64,000 bases of DNA from NCBI GenBank assembly GCA_035468355.1, contig DATITA010000182.1, positions 31,090 through 95,089 of the forward strand. The letters are read 5' to 3'. The notes under the pieces were generated by a model. It did no database searches and was not told the origin of the DNA. It saw nothing but the letters and a program-made list of their open reading frames with translations. The DNA is from DATKSS01 sp035468355. GTDB taxonomy: Bacteria; Chloroflexota; Dormibacteria; Dormibacterales; Dormibacteraceae. Shown in pieces: positions 42,728 to 52,350 of this stretch (positions within the stretch are counted from its first letter, which is position 1; the number at the start of each line of letters is the position of its first letter). The position numbers and the translations under genes are program-made.

Positions 42728-45700
42728 AAGATCTTTCGCCGCACTCGTGCTGGAGGACGGCCGCGCCTTCGTGGGATCCGCGCTGGGCGCGGACGTGGTC
42801 GGAGAGGGTGAGCTCGTCTTCAACACGGCGATGACCGGTTACCAGGAGGTCCTTACCGACCCGTCTTACGCGGGCCAGATGGTTTGCATGACCTACCCCT
42901 TGCAGGGCAACTACGGCGTCCGGGAGGCGGACGCGGAGTCGTCGCGTCCGTGGGCGCGCGCGCTGGCCGTTCGCTGGGCGTGCCCCGAGCCGAGCCATCA
43001 TTCCAGCGAGGCCTCGCTCGACGATTACCTGCGCCGGTGGAACGTGCCGGCGATCAGCGACATCGACACCCGGGCGCTGACCCGTCACCTGCGCGTGCAC
43101 GGCGCGCTGCGGGCGGTCCTGGTCCACGAGGTCGAGGCTCCGAGCGGCGCGCGCCTTGCGGAGCTAGCCGACGCGGCGCGCCGCGTGGCCCCGCTGGCGG
43201 AGCAGGACCTGGTGGCGGAGACCTCGCGCGCACGGCGGGAGGAATGGCACGACGCGCTTCCCCCGGAGCTCCGCCCGCGCGGCTCCGCGAACGGATCTGG
43301 CCTCACGGTCGCCGTCGTCGACTACGGGGTGAAGACCAACATCCTGCGCTCGCTCCGCGAGCGAGGATGCCGGGTGGTCGCGCTGCCGCACACCGCGACC
43401 TGGTCCGACGTCGAGGCCGTGGGCGCGGACGGGCTGGTCCTCTCCAACGGACCGGGCGATCCAGCCGTCCTGAACGGGCCGGTGGAGCTCGCGCGCCGGG
43501 CGCTCGGCCGCATCCCGATGTTCGGGATCTGCCTCGGGCACCAGGTCATCGGCCGCGCCGCCGGTGCCACCACCTCGCGGCTGCCGTTCGGCCACCACGG
43601 CGCCAACCACCCGGTCAAAGACCTGGAAACGGGGCGCGTTCACATCACCAGCCAAAACCACGAGTTCCAGGTCGATGCCTCATCGATCCCCGCCGGCGAC
43701 TTCTTCGTCTCGCAGCGCAACCTGAACGACGGCTCGGTCGAAGGGCTGGGCCATCGCACGCTCCCGGTCTTCAGCGTCCAGTACCACCCCGAGGGATGCC
43801 CGGGGCCGCAGGACAACCAGCACCTGTACGACAGGTTCGTGGAGATGGTCCGCACGGGCGCCCCGATGATCAGGGCGGTCAGCGGCATGAGCGAGGCCCC
43901 GCGGCCGCGCAAGGTGCTCATCCTGGGCTCCGGACCGATCGTGATCGGGCAGGCGGCCGAGTTCGATTACGCCGGCACCCAGGCCTGCAAGGCGCTGCGC
44001 GAGGAAGGCATCGAGACCGTGCTGGTCAACTCCAACCCGGCCACGATCATGACCGACGAGGAGGTGGCGGACCGCGTCTACCTGGAGCCGCTGACGGTCG
44101 AGGCCGTGGAGCGCGTGATCGAGCGCGAGAAGCCGGACGCCCTGCTGCCGACGCTGGGGGGACAGACCGCCTTGAACCTGGCCACCGACCTCGCCAAAGC
44201 GGGCGTCCTCCAGCGGCACGGGGTGAGGTTGCTCGGTGCGGGCATCGAGACCATCAAGAAGGCCGAGGACCGCCAGGCGTTCAAGGAGATGCTCCGAGAG
44301 ATCGGCGAGCCAGTGCCCGACTCACGCGTGTGCGAGTCGATCGACCAGGTGCGCGAGTTCGCCGCCGAGGTCGGCCTGCCGCTCGTCATCCGGCCCGCGT
44401 ACACCCTGGGCGGCACGGGCGGCGGCTTCGTCACGACGCCCTCGGACCTCGAGCTGATCGCCCACCGCGGGCTCGACGCTTCGCCCATCCACCAGGTACT
44501 CGTTGAGCGCTCGCTGTGGGGATGGAAGGAGCTCGAGTATGAGGTTATGCGCGACGCCGCGGACACGTGCATCACGGTGTGCAACATGGAGAACCTCGAT
44601 CCCATGGGCGTCCACACCGGCGACTCGATCGTGGTCGCGCCGGCCCAGACCCTCTCCGACCGCGACCACCAGATGCTGCGCTCGTCGGCGATCCGCATCA
44701 TCCGCGCCCTGGGCATCGAGGGCGGCTGCAACGTGCAGTTCGCCCTCGACCCGAAGAGCTCGAGCTACCACGTGATCGAGGTGAACCCGCGGGTGAGCCG
44801 TTCATCCGCCCTCGCCTCGAAGGCGACCGGCTATCCGATCGCCCGGGTCGCGGCCAAGGTTGCAATCGGCAGGCGTCTCGAGGAGATCCGCAACGAGGTG
44901 ACCGGCCGCACGTTCGCTGCGTTCGAACCCGCCCTCGACTACTGCGTGGTCAAGATCCCGCGCTGGCCGTTCGACAAGTTCCCCGGCGGCGACCGGCGGC
45001 TCGGCACCCAGATGGCGTCGACAGGCGAGGTGATGGCGATCGAGCGCACCTTCGAGGCGGCCCTGACCAAGGCGATGCGCTCGCTGGAGCAGAAGCCGCC
45101 CGCGGCGCTAGAGCTGGGCGGCGACACGGTGGACCAGCCCAACGACCGCCGCCTGTTCGCGCTGATGAACGCGCTGCGCGAGGGCGCCACGCCGGCGTCG
45201 CTTGCGCAGCGAAGCGGCATCGACCGCTGGTTCCTTGACCGCATGGCTCACATCACGCGCCTCGAGGCCACGGGTAGCGTCCGCGAGCTGCGCCGCGCCG
45301 GTTTCTCCGACACCATGATCGGGGCGCTGCGAGGGGAAACCGTAGCGCCGGCGAGCCCGACCTACAAGCTGGTGGACACGTGCGCGGCCGAGTTCGAGGC
45401 CGCCACTCCGTACTACTACTCGTGCTGGGAGGACGAGACGGAAAATTCCGCTCCCCCTTCCAAGGGGCAGTCCGCGCCAAAGGCGAGGGATGGGGAGGTC
45501 GGAGCCCGCAGCGTGCTGGTCATCGGCTCAGGTCCGATCCGCATTGGACAGGGCATTGAGTTCGACTACTGCTCCGTGCACGCCGCGTGGTCGCTGCGGG
45601 AGGCCGGCGTTCGCGCCGTGCTGGTCAACTCCAACCCGGAGACCGTGTCGACCGACTTCGACACCTCCGATCGCCTCTACTTCGATCCGCTCGACCTCGA

Positions 45701-47087
45701 CGGCGCGCTGAACGTGGCGCGAACCGAGAACGTCGCCGGGGCCATGGTCCAGTTCGGCGGCCAGACGGCGATCAACCTCGCGGAGCCCCTGCATGACCAC
45801 GGCGTGGTGATCATGGGTTCCAGCGTCGAGGCCATCGACCTCGCGGAGGACCGTCGCGCGTTTGCCAAAGCGCTGGACGCCATCGGCGTCCCTCAACCGA
45901 TGGGTGGCACCACCACGACGGTCGAGGAGGCGGTCGTGATAGCCGAGCGCGCGGGCTACCCCGTGCTGGTGCGGCCCTCATACGTTCTCGGGGGCCGCGC
46001 GATGGAGATCGTGCACAACCGTGATGAGCTGCGCCGGTACATGGTGTGGGCGATCGGCGCGATGCCCCGCGGCACCGTGCTCGTGGACAAGTACCTGCAG
46101 GGCACAGAGGTAGAGGTCGACGCGATCTCCGACGGCGAGACAGTGGTCATCCCTGGCGTGATGCAGCACGTCGAGCGCGCCGGCGTCCATTCGGGCGACT
46201 CATACGCCGTCTACCCGGCCCAGGGCCTCGAGCAGTCCGAGCTCGACCACGTGATCGACTACACGGTGCGGATCGCGCGGCACCTTCGGCTGCGCGGCCT
46301 GGTCAACGTCCAGTACGTCGTGCACCGCGGCCACGTGTACGTGCTGGAGGTGAACCCTCGGGCGTCGCGCACGGTGCCCTTCCTTTCCAAGGTCACGGGC
46401 ACGCCGATGGTCAAGCTCGCGACGCGGGTGATGCTGGGTGAGAAGCTCGCCGACATGGGCTGGTCGACCGGCCTCATCCCCGCCAAGGACCTGGTCGCGG
46501 TCAAAGCGCCCGTCTTTTCCATGAACAAGCTTCCGGCGGTGGACACATACCTGGGACCTGAGATGAAATCGACCGGCGAGGCGATCGGCATCGCGCGCAC
46601 CTTGAACGAGGCCTTGAGCAAGGCGTTCGCGGCCTCCGGCATGCAGGTGAAGCGAGGGGGCGCGGCGCTGCTCACCATCGCCGACGTTGACAAGCCCGAG
46701 ATACTGCCCATCGTCTCGCGGCTGATCGAGATGGGCTACCGGCTGGTGGCCACCGAAGGGACCGCGAAAGCGCTGCGGCACGCGGGCTTCTCTCCCCGTG
46801 TGGTGGCCAAGATCGGCGAGGAGGGCCCCACCGTCGTCGACGTCATCACGCGTGGCGAGGTCGACCTGGTCATCAACACGATGTCCAACATCTACGCCGA
46901 CCCTGGGGAATCCGGTGCGCCCGTGTTCAAGGATGGTTTCGAGATCCGCCGCGCGGCCGTCGAGCGCCGGATCCCGTGCCTGACCTCCCTGGACACCGCT
47001 GCGGCCCTGCTGGAGTCGGCTGTGGCCGCCTCGCACGAAATGGAGGTCCGCACGATCGAGGAATGGAGAGCCGGTGCATCTGCTTGA
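42717..47087 (+). CDS. carAB: Carbamoyl-phosphate synthase, fused small and large subunits
   Basis: 1456 aa in one open frame from TTG. Residues 1-390 are CarA: LVLEDGRAFVGSALG, the glutaminase with Cys272 in FGICLGHQVIG and FSVQYHPEG. Residues 391-1456 are CarB, starting MSEAPRPRKVLILGSGPIVIGQAAEFDYAG, with two ATP-grasp halves, the second opening at VLVIGSGPIRIGQGIEFDYC. A C-terminal MGS-like regulatory domain (ILPIVSRLIEMGYRLVATEGTAKAL) follows. Between the halves lies an extra stretch of about 20 residues (NSAPPSKGQSAPKARDGEVG). The CarB Met at 43887 could also be an internal start. It makes carbamoyl phosphate for pyrimidines and arginine. Confidence 0.94.
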   Translation: MPAERSFAALVLEDGRAFVGSALGADVVGEGELVFNTAMTGYQEVLTDPSYAGQMVCMTYPLQGNYGVREADAESSRPWARALAVRWACPEPSHHSSEASLDDYLRRWNVPAISDIDTRALTRHLRVHGALRAVLVHEVEAPSGARLAELADAARRVAPLAEQDLVAETSRARREEWHDALPPELRPRGSANGSGLTVAVVDYGVKTNILRSLRERGCRVVALPHTATWSDVEAVGADGLVLSNGPGDPAVLNGPVELARRALGRIPMFGICLGHQVIGRAAGATTSRLPFGHHGANHPVKDLETGRVHITSQNHEFQVDASSIPAGDFFVSQRNLNDGSVEGLGHRTLPVFSVQYHPEGCPGPQDNQHLYDRFVEMVRTGAPMIRAVSGMSEAPRPRKVLILGSGPIVIGQAAEFDYAGTQACKALREEGIETVLVNSNPATIMTDEEVADRVYLEPLTVEAVERVIEREKPDALLPTLGGQTALNLATDLAKAGVLQRHGVRLLGAGIETIKKAEDRQAFKEMLREIGEPVPDSRVCESIDQVREFAAEVGLPLVIRPAYTLGGTGGGFVTTPSDLELIAHRGLDASPIHQVLVERSLWGWKELEYEVMRDAADTCITVCNMENLDPMGVHTGDSIVVAPAQTLSDRDHQMLRSSAIRIIRALGIEGGCNVQFALDPKSSSYHVIEVNPRVSRSSALASKATGYPIARVAAKVAIGRRLEEIRNEVTGRTFAAFEPALDYCVVKIPRWPFDKFPGGDRRLGTQMASTGEVMAIERTFEAALTKAMRSLEQKPPAALELGGDTVDQPNDRRLFALMNALREGATPASLAQRSGIDRWFLDRMAHITRLEATGSVRELRRAGFSDTMIGALRGETVAPASPTYKLVDTCAAEFEAATPYYYSCWEDETENSAPPSKGQSAPKARDGEVGARSVLVIGSGPIRIGQGIEFDYCSVHAAWSLREAGVRAVLVNSNPETVSTDFDTSDRLYFDPLDLDGALNVARTENVAGAMVQFGGQTAINLAEPLHDHGVVIMGSSVEAIDLAEDRRAFAKALDAIGVPQPMGGTTTTVEEAVVIAERAGYPVLVRPSYVLGGRAMEIVHNRDELRRYMVWAIGAMPRGTVLVDKYLQGTEVEVDAISDGETVVIPGVMQHVERAGVHSGDSYAVYPAQGLEQSELDHVIDYTVRIARHLRLRGLVNVQYVVHRGHVYVLEVNPRASRTVPFLSKVTGTPMVKLATRVMLGEKLADMGWSTGLIPAKDLVAVKAPVFSMNKLPAVDTYLGPEMKSTGEAIGIARTLNEALSKAFAASGMQVKRGGAALLTIADVDKPEILPIVSRLIEMGYRLVATEGTAKALRHAGFSPRVVAKIGEEGPTVVDVITRGEVDLVINTMSNIYADPGESGAPVFKDGFEIRRAAVERRIPCLTSLDTAAALLESAVAASHEMEVRTIEEWRAGASA

Positions 47088-47832
47088 TGCCCCGATAACC
47101 GCCAGGCGCACCGTGGCGCGCGGCATGGTCGTGATCGCGATGGAGGCCGCGGAGATCGCGTCGACCGTTCGCGCCGGCCAGTTCGTCAACCTGGGATGGT
47201 CGCGCGGACCCCTGCTTCGCAGGCCCTTCTCGGTCTACCGCGTGGACGGCGACCGGATCGAGGTCGTGTTGAAGGAGGTCGGAGGGGGCACCGCCCAGCT
47301 GCTCGCGATGGCACCCGGCGACGTGGTGAGCTGCCTGGGCCCGCTGGGTCACGGTTTCGAGCTGAAGCCGGGCTCACACACGATCTGCCTGGTGAGCGGC
47401 GGCCTGGGCGTCGCCCCGATGCCGCTGGCCGCGAGGGTAGCCGCTGCCCTGGGCATGCGCGTCACCTGGGTGCACGGCGCGCGCACCGAGGCCGATCTCT
47501 GCCCGGAGTGGGATGGCGACGAGGTCGTATGGGCCACCGACGACGGTTCGCGCGGAGTCAAAGGCACAGCGGTGGCCGCCGCCCCCGACGCCGACGTCGT
47601 GCTCGCCTGCGGACCCAACCGGATGCTGTCGGCGGTCGCCGACCGCTGGCCGGGCGCGATGGTCGCCGTCGAGACCTACATGGGCTGCGGGACGGGCGTT
47701 TGCCTGGGCTGTGCAGTGCCGTTGAAGAACGGCGGGTACGACCGCGCCTGCAAGGAAGGTCCGGTGTACCGCGCCTCCGACGTCGACTGGGGCGCCCTGC
47801 CGTCCCACCTCTCGTACGCCATCACGGCATGA
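47074..47832 (+). CDS. pyrK: Dihydroorotate dehydrogenase electron transfer subunit
   Basis: 252 aa from GTG with GGAGAG upstream. FAD and 2Fe-2S protein passing electrons from PyrD to NAD. PFSVYRVDGDRIEVVLKEVGGGT binds FAD, VSGGLGVAPMPLAA binds the nucleotide, and Cys205, Cys210, Cys213 and Cys226 (MGCGTGVCLGCAVP, RACKEGPVY) hold the cluster. It overlaps carAB by 14 bp and pyrD by 4 bp. Confidence 0.95.
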   Translation: MHLLDAPITARRTVARGMVVIAMEAAEIASTVRAGQFVNLGWSRGPLLRRPFSVYRVDGDRIEVVLKEVGGGTAQLLAMAPGDVVSCLGPLGHGFELKPGSHTICLVSGGLGVAPMPLAARVAAALGMRVTWVHGARTEADLCPEWDGDEVVWATDDGSRGVKGTAVAAAPDADVVLACGPNRMLSAVADRWPGAMVAVETYMGCGTGVCLGCAVPLKNGGYDRACKEGPVYRASDVDWGALPSHLSYAITA

Positions 47833-48743
47833 GCCCCGACCTGTCGGTTTCCGTCGGGGGCCTTGCGCTGCGCGGGCCGGTCCTGGCCGCGTCGGGAACC
47901 TTCGGATACGGCACCGAGGTGCCGCTGCTCGAGCGCCGTGCGCTTGGCGCCATGGTCTCGAAAGGGATCTTCCTGAAGCCGCGAGCGGGCACTCCGCCGC
48001 CACGCATCGCCGAGACGCCGAGCGGGATGCTCAATGCCATCGGCCTTCAGGGGCCCGGTGTAGAGGCGCTCATCCGCGACTACTCGCCGCGATGGGCGGA
48101 GTGGGATTTTCCGGTGCTGGTCAACATCAACGGAGAGTCTCCGGCCGAGTACGGCGAGCTCGCCGCGCGGCTCGACGGCGTGCCGGGAGTGGCCGGGTTC
48201 GAGATCAACATCTCGTGCCCCAACGTCGAGCAGGGCGGCCTCTACTTCGGCAACGACCCGCGGGCCGCGGCGGCCGTCACCGAAGCGGTGCGCAAGCGGA
48301 CGAGACTTCCCGTGTGGGTCAAGCTCACGCCCATGGTCAGCGACATCGGCGCCATCGCGCGCGCGGTTGAGTCGGCCGGCGCCGATGCGCTCTGCGCCAT
48401 CAACACGTTCGTCGGCATGTCGATGGATCTGAACGCGTACCGGCCGCGGCTGAGCTTTCGGACCGGCGGCCTCTCAGGCCCTGCGATCCGCCCTCTGGCG
48501 GTGCACCTTGCGCACCAGGCGGCCCGGGCGGTGCGCATCCCGGTGGTCGGCATCGGCGGCATCGCGCGGCCCGATGACGCGCTGGAGTTCCTGGTCGCGG
48601 GCTGCACCGCCGTGCAGGTGGGTACAGCCACCTTCGTCAACCCGCGAGCGATTGCCGAGGTCCACGACGGAATAGCCGCGTTTCTCGCCGCACGCGGCTT
48701 CGACTCGCTGGCCGCCCTGCCCAGATACCTGCCCCGCGACTGA
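47829..48743 (+). CDS. pyrD: Dihydroorotate dehydrogenase, class 1B catalytic subunit
   Basis: 304 aa from ATG overlapping the pyrK stop (ATGA). FMN TIM barrel: VLAASGTFGYGTE, VSKGIFLKPRAG and LNAIGLQGPGV. The catalytic Cys130 of class 1B is in NISCPNVEQGG. VGIGGIARPDDALEFLVAGCTAVQVGT is the phosphate site. The adjacent PyrK confirms the NAD-linked class 1B type. No pyrC, pyrF or pyrE follows. Confidence 0.95.
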   Translation: MSPDLSVSVGGLALRGPVLAASGTFGYGTEVPLLERRALGAMVSKGIFLKPRAGTPPPRIAETPSGMLNAIGLQGPGVEALIRDYSPRWAEWDFPVLVNINGESPAEYGELAARLDGVPGVAGFEINISCPNVEQGGLYFGNDPRAAAAVTEAVRKRTRLPVWVKLTPMVSDIGAIARAVESAGADALCAINTFVGMSMDLNAYRPRLSFRTGGLSGPAIRPLAVHLAHQAARAVRIPVVGIGGIARPDDALEFLVAGCTAVQVGTATFVNPRAIAEVHDGIAAFLAARGFDSLAALPRYLPRD

Positions 48744-48752
48744 GGAGACAAG

Positions 48753-49439
48753 ATGGCCGCTGAGATTCCGCCACAAGGACATGACCCGATGGTCGCGAGC
48801 CGGCTGCAGATCCTGGCCACCGAGCATTGGAGCCTGCTGGCGACCCGCTCGCTGACCTACACCGAATCGCTGGGCCGGGTCAACATGTTCCTGGGGATCC
48901 TGTCCGGCGCGGTGATCGCTTTGGCACTGGTCGCGCAGGCCGACCGCTTCGGTTCGGCCTTCATCGCGGTCGCGATCTTCATGCTGACCGTCGTCTTCTT
49001 CGTCGGCGTCGCGACGGTGCGGCGCCTCCTGATGCTGAACCTCGACGACTACAGGTGGGTGGTGGGCATGAACCGCCTACGCCACGCCTACCTGGAGCTC
49101 CACCCTGAGCTCGAGCCGAACTTCATCACCAGCCCGTACGACGACCTGCCTGGAGCGCTGCAGACGCTCGGGCTGGGGCCGGCGAGCGCGCCGAGCCTGG
49201 GCACTGTGTTCCACGGCCTGGTGACCATGCCGGGGATGGTGGCCGTCATCGTGGCCGCGGTCGGCGCTGCGATCGCGGGGCTTGCGGCCACCGGGTTTGG
49301 CGCCCCGGAGTCCGCGGTGCTGCTCGCCGGGGCCCTGGCCTTTGCCGCCGTCCTGGCGGTCATGCTGCGGACGGGAAGTCGGTCGTTTCGGGGGTACGGC
49401 TCCAGCTCCGAGGTTCGCTTCCCGACGCCGAAGGCGTAG
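48753..49439 (+). CDS. Predicted four-helix membrane protein
   Basis: 228 aa with GAGGAGA 4 nt before the ATG. Hydrophobic segments at about 45-62, 68-88, 157-178 and 186-203. Between the pairs is a soluble stretch (NRLRHAYLELHPELEPNFITSPYDDLP). It follows pyrD by 9 bp, so it is probably co-transcribed, but nothing links it to pyrimidine synthesis. No family recognised. Confidence 0.75.
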   Translation: MAAEIPPQGHDPMVASRLQILATEHWSLLATRSLTYTESLGRVNMFLGILSGAVIALALVAQADRFGSAFIAVAIFMLTVVFFVGVATVRRLLMLNLDDYRWVVGMNRLRHAYLELHPELEPNFITSPYDDLPGALQTLGLGPASAPSLGTVFHGLVTMPGMVAVIVAAVGAAIAGLAATGFGAPESAVLLAGALAFAAVLAVMLRTGSRSFRGYGSSSEVRFPTPKA

Positions 49440-49528
49440 GTGTTGTCAGATCACGATGGGGAGCAGGTCGGCATCGAGCGGGCGCGCCCTTCGGGACCGA
49501 ACCTCAGCGGCTGGCTCCAGTGCCTGAA

Positions 49529-50836
49529 TCAACTGCGGGAGCTCCGCCGGCCGGTGGCGGGGCTCTCGCCGGCCGCGATCGACGCCTGGCCCGGATGGGA
49601 GAAGACGTCCGGTCTTGACACCTTGATGCCGACGATCACCGCGCCCGCGACCACTGCTCCGATGGCCATCGCCCAGGGCGCGCCAAGCACCGTGGCCAGT
49701 GCGCCCGCCTGGGTGCTCCCGATGGGGCCGACCCCGATCAGCGCCTGCGCGTAGATCGCCATCACGCGCCCCCGCAGGTGGTCCGGTGTGATCGTCTGGA
49801 TGCGGTTGTTGGCCGTCGCGACGAACGAGATCTGGCAGTAGCCCGCGACGAAAAGCGTCACCAGCGACATGGCGAAGACGCGAGAGAAAGCGAAAACGAG
49901 CAGCGCCGCCACCCAGATCATCGCCATCCAGAATTGGCGTGGTGGATCCGCGCCCAGGCCGGGCACGAACGCCAGCGTGAGAGCTCCCACCAGCGCACCG
50001 AGGCCCATCGAGCCGATGAGAAAGCCGAATCCCTGCGCCCCGACGTGCAGCACCTGGTCGGCAAAGAGCGGGATCAGGGTCAGGCGGTTCATGGCGAAAA
50101 GCGAGAACACCGCGACGGCGACGAGGAGCATCCCGACGACCGGCTCGTGCCGCGCGTACCTGGCGCCCTGCGCGAGCCGTGACAACCAGGCTTCCTGGTG
50201 ACGTTCCTCCACGACCACGGGGAGGTTGCGCATGAGCAGAAGCGCCGTGATCGCCGCAACGTAGCTGATCGAATTGGCGAGAAAGCAGATCGGCAGGCCG
50301 ACGGCGGCGATCAGCACGCCGGCCACCGCAGGGCCGACGACGGCCGCTCCGTTGAACACCGAGGAGTTGAGCGCGATGGCGTTCATCAGGTCCTGCTTGC
50401 CCACCATCTCGATGAGGAACGCCTGGCGTGAAGGGACGTCGAAGAGGTTCACGGTGCCGGTCGCGACAGCCGCGACGATGATCATCCAGTACTGCGTGTG
50501 CCCGCTCGCGCTCAGCGCGAACAGCGAAAAAGACGGCAGCATGAACAGCGACTGGGTCACCAGCAGGACGTTGCGCTTGCGATAACGGTCCGCCACCACG
50601 CCGCCCAGGGGGCTGCCGATGAGTACGGGCATGAACTGGGCCGCCAGGACGAGGCCGACCAGGAGTCCGTTGTGCGTGAGCTGCAATGCAAGCCATGGCA
50701 TCGCCACGCTCTGCATCCACGTGCCGACGGTCGAAATGATCTGGCCGGTCAGGAAAAGCCGGTAGTTCCTGTGGCGGAGGGCTCCCAACATGCGAGCCGG
50801 TGCCGGTTGTTGCACGACTGCCACTAGTGCGATCAT
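49529..50836 (-). CDS. MFS transporter (EntS-like group)
   Basis: About 435 aa with 12 predicted membrane helices. LRHRNYRLFLTGQIISTVGTWMQSVAMPWLALQLT and GSPLGGVVADRYRKRNVLLVTQ (the loop 2-3 motif) are typical of the enterobactin-exporter-like MFS branch with tetracycline/macrolide relatives. NNRIQTITPDHLRGRVMAIYAQA is the conserved central loop. The substrate cannot be told. ATG 50836 is used here; GTG 50824 in the same frame has GATGAT 7 nt upstream and may be the real start. Confidence 0.87.
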   Translation of the reverse strand: MIALVAVVQQPAPARMLGALRHRNYRLFLTGQIISTVGTWMQSVAMPWLALQLTHNGLLVGLVLAAQFMPVLIGSPLGGVVADRYRKRNVLLVTQSLFMLPSFSLFALSASGHTQYWMIIVAAVATGTVNLFDVPSRQAFLIEMVGKQDLMNAIALNSSVFNGAAVVGPAVAGVLIAAVGLPICFLANSISYVAAITALLLMRNLPVVVEERHQEAWLSRLAQGARYARHEPVVGMLLVAVAVFSLFAMNRLTLIPLFADQVLHVGAQGFGFLIGSMGLGALVGALTLAFVPGLGADPPRQFWMAMIWVAALLVFAFSRVFAMSLVTLFVAGYCQISFVATANNRIQTITPDHLRGRVMAIYAQALIGVGPIGSTQAGALATVLGAPWAMAIGAVVAGAVIVGIKVSRPDVFSHPGQASIAAGESPATGRRSSRS

Positions 50837-50837
50837 C
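50831..50837. promoter_or_regulatory. Overlapping divergent -10-like elements (MFS / SRPBCC)
   Basis: GATCAT on plus (50831-50836) lies 6 nt before GTG 50843. GATGAT on minus (50837-50832) lies 7 nt before GTG 50824 of the MFS gene. The hexamers share five bases. Confidence 0.4.
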
Positions 50838-50842
50838 GCAGG

Positions 50843-51307
50843 GTGACCAAGGTCCGCGAAGCAGTCGAGATCGAGGCGCCGGCGGCCCGTGTGTGGGCGG
50901 TGGTGCAGGAAGACGCAGAGAATGCGCCGAAGTGGTCGTCGAACCTCGCCAAGGTTGAGCAGCTGGACGCCGGGCCGCCTGGCAAGGGCACCCGTTACCG
51001 CTATCACCTCAACCTGCCGGCCGGCTACAAGGCGGAGCTCGAGGTCGAGCAGACGTCATACGTCAAGCCGAAGCACTGCAACGGAAAGTTCGTGAAGGGC
51101 CCACTCAAGGGCACGTGGTCCTACACATACTCCGAGCACAAGGACGGAACCACGAGGCTCGTCTACGAGATGGACTATCAGCTCGGCGGCCTGCTCCGCC
51201 TTGCGGGAGGGGTGCTTGCGCACCAATATGCCGAAGGCATCCGCCACAACATGGACGCGCTGAAGAAGTACGTGGAGTCGGGCAAGGGGCCGAAGGCGAG
51301 GCGCTGA
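50843..51307 (+). CDS. SRPBCC (START-like) family protein
   Basis: 154 aa from GTG. Polyketide cyclase/dehydrase-like helix-grip fold: N-terminal VREAVEIEAPAARVWAVVQEDAENAPKWSSNLAKVEQLD, a central strand region, and a long C-terminal helix (LAHQYAEGIRHNMDALKKYVES). Such proteins bind small hydrophobic ligands. The ligand is unknown here. The start is 6 bp from the divergent MFS ATG. Confidence 0.8.
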   Translation: MTKVREAVEIEAPAARVWAVVQEDAENAPKWSSNLAKVEQLDAGPPGKGTRYRYHLNLPAGYKAELEVEQTSYVKPKHCNGKFVKGPLKGTWSYTYSEHKDGTTRLVYEMDYQLGGLLRLAGGVLAHQYAEGIRHNMDALKKYVESGKGPKARR

Positions 51308-51308
51308 C

Positions 51309-51830
51309 GTGCTCGCGTACGTCTTCTTTCATCGCCCGGCGCCGGCGGCCGGCGCGATCCCCTACGAAGCCGCCTTGCGCACCTTTCATTCGTCGCTGGG
51401 CGCGGCACCGCCGAAAGGATTTGCGGGCTCATGCTCGTATCGAATCGGAGGGGGCTACGCCGACTGGTACATGCTCGCCGACTCCGCGGCGCTCGATTGG
51501 CTGAATGAGGCAGCGGTCGGTAATCGAGCTCAAGCGAGCCACGATGTGGTGGCGCGCATGTCGTCGGACGGCGCGGGCAAGCTTTTCAAGCTGCTCTCGG
51601 GCGAGCCCCGCAGCGAATCTGGTTTCGAGACCAGGTTCTCTAAACCCAGCGGGATGACTTATGGGGAGCTGTACGAGCGCCTTGAGATCCTGACTGCCAG
51701 GCCCGACGTCACCCTGTGGCGCCGGATGATGGTCCTCGGCCCTCCTCCTGAGTTCTGCCTCGCCAGCCGCTCAGAGCTCGAGCTGCCTGCGGAGATGAGC
51801 CCCGAGCTGCTCGCTCGCGAGGTGGTCTGA
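51309..51830 (+). CDS. Conserved-looking hypothetical protein
   Basis: 173 aa from GTG, directly after the SRPBCC gene. Soluble alpha/beta protein without signal or membrane segment; opens with LAYVFFHRPAPAAGAIPYEAALRTFHSSL and has an aromatic middle (YRIGGGYADWYMLADSAALDWL). I recognise no family. Its end nearly touches the convergent gene at 51835. Confidence 0.65.
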   Translation: MLAYVFFHRPAPAAGAIPYEAALRTFHSSLGAAPPKGFAGSCSYRIGGGYADWYMLADSAALDWLNEAAVGNRAQASHDVVARMSSDGAGKLFKLLSGEPRSESGFETRFSKPSGMTYGELYERLEILTARPDVTLWRRMMVLGPPPEFCLASRSELELPAEMSPELLAREVV

Positions 51831-51834
51831 GAAT

Positions 51835-52296
51835 CTAGGGTCGCTTGAAAGGCAGCAGCTCGAGCTGCTCGAAGCGGTCCTGCACCGCGACGCGGAGCTC
51901 GTTCGCGAGCGCCTTCAAGCGTTCCTGCTCGGCGCGCTCGTCGACGTTGACGACGCGGAGCTTTCGCAGCGAGGTCTGCAGGGCGTACAGACCGGCCGGC
52001 TCGTTGCCCGCCAACCGCGCCGCCGCGTTGCGCAGCTCACGAGATAGATCCTCCTGCCCGTGGGCCCGCAGCCAAGCCGCGAGGCGGGCAACCGCGACCA
52101 GCACGCGCTGGGTCTTCGGGTTCAGGCCTGGGGCGGCCATCTCGCGGTTCGGGGACTGGAAGACAGACGGCACCCTGGTGGGGATGGCCAGCGCTCGAAC
52201 CCGGCGCAACGCGATTCTAAGATTGGGGCCGATCATCACGACGATGCCGGCCACGACCAGCAGGCCGACAACGACGGCGACCAAGAATTCCAGCAC
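51835..52296 (-). CDS. Single-pass membrane protein of unknown function
   Basis: 153 aa from GTG. Residues 2-24 are a membrane helix (LEFLVAVVVGLLVVAGIVVMIG); the rest is helical and charged (VAVARLAAWLRAHGQEDLSRELRNAAARL, RAEQERLKALANELRVAVQDRFEQL). TACGCT on the minus strand lies 8 nt before the GTG, within the perfect palindrome AGCGTACGCT (52305-52314). Unknown function. Confidence 0.7.
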   Translation of the reverse strand: MLEFLVAVVVGLLVVAGIVVMIGPNLRIALRRVRALAIPTRVPSVFQSPNREMAAPGLNPKTQRVLVAVARLAAWLRAHGQEDLSRELRNAAARLAGNEPAGLYALQTSLRKLRVVNVDERAEQERLKALANELRVAVQDRFEQLELLPFKRP

Positions 52297-52303
52297 TTTT
52301 TCC

Positions 52304-52314
52304 TAGCGTACGCT
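52304..52314. promoter_or_regulatory. Palindromic bidirectional promoter candidate
   Basis: AGCGTACGCT (52305-52314) is a perfect 10-bp palindrome giving TACGCT on both strands. The minus copy is 8 nt before GTG 52296. The plus copy predicts a short leader for the SDR gene, which has its own AAGGGG ribosome site. Confidence 0.5.
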
Positions 52315-52350
52315 TTGACGGCGTCGAAATCGTCATTAAGGGGTGCAGTT

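Noticed and set aside
45430..45510. Extra linker in CarB as an intein, intron or frameshift
   Set aside because: Only about 20 Pro/Ser/Lys residues, frame intact on both sides; it looks like a flexible linker.
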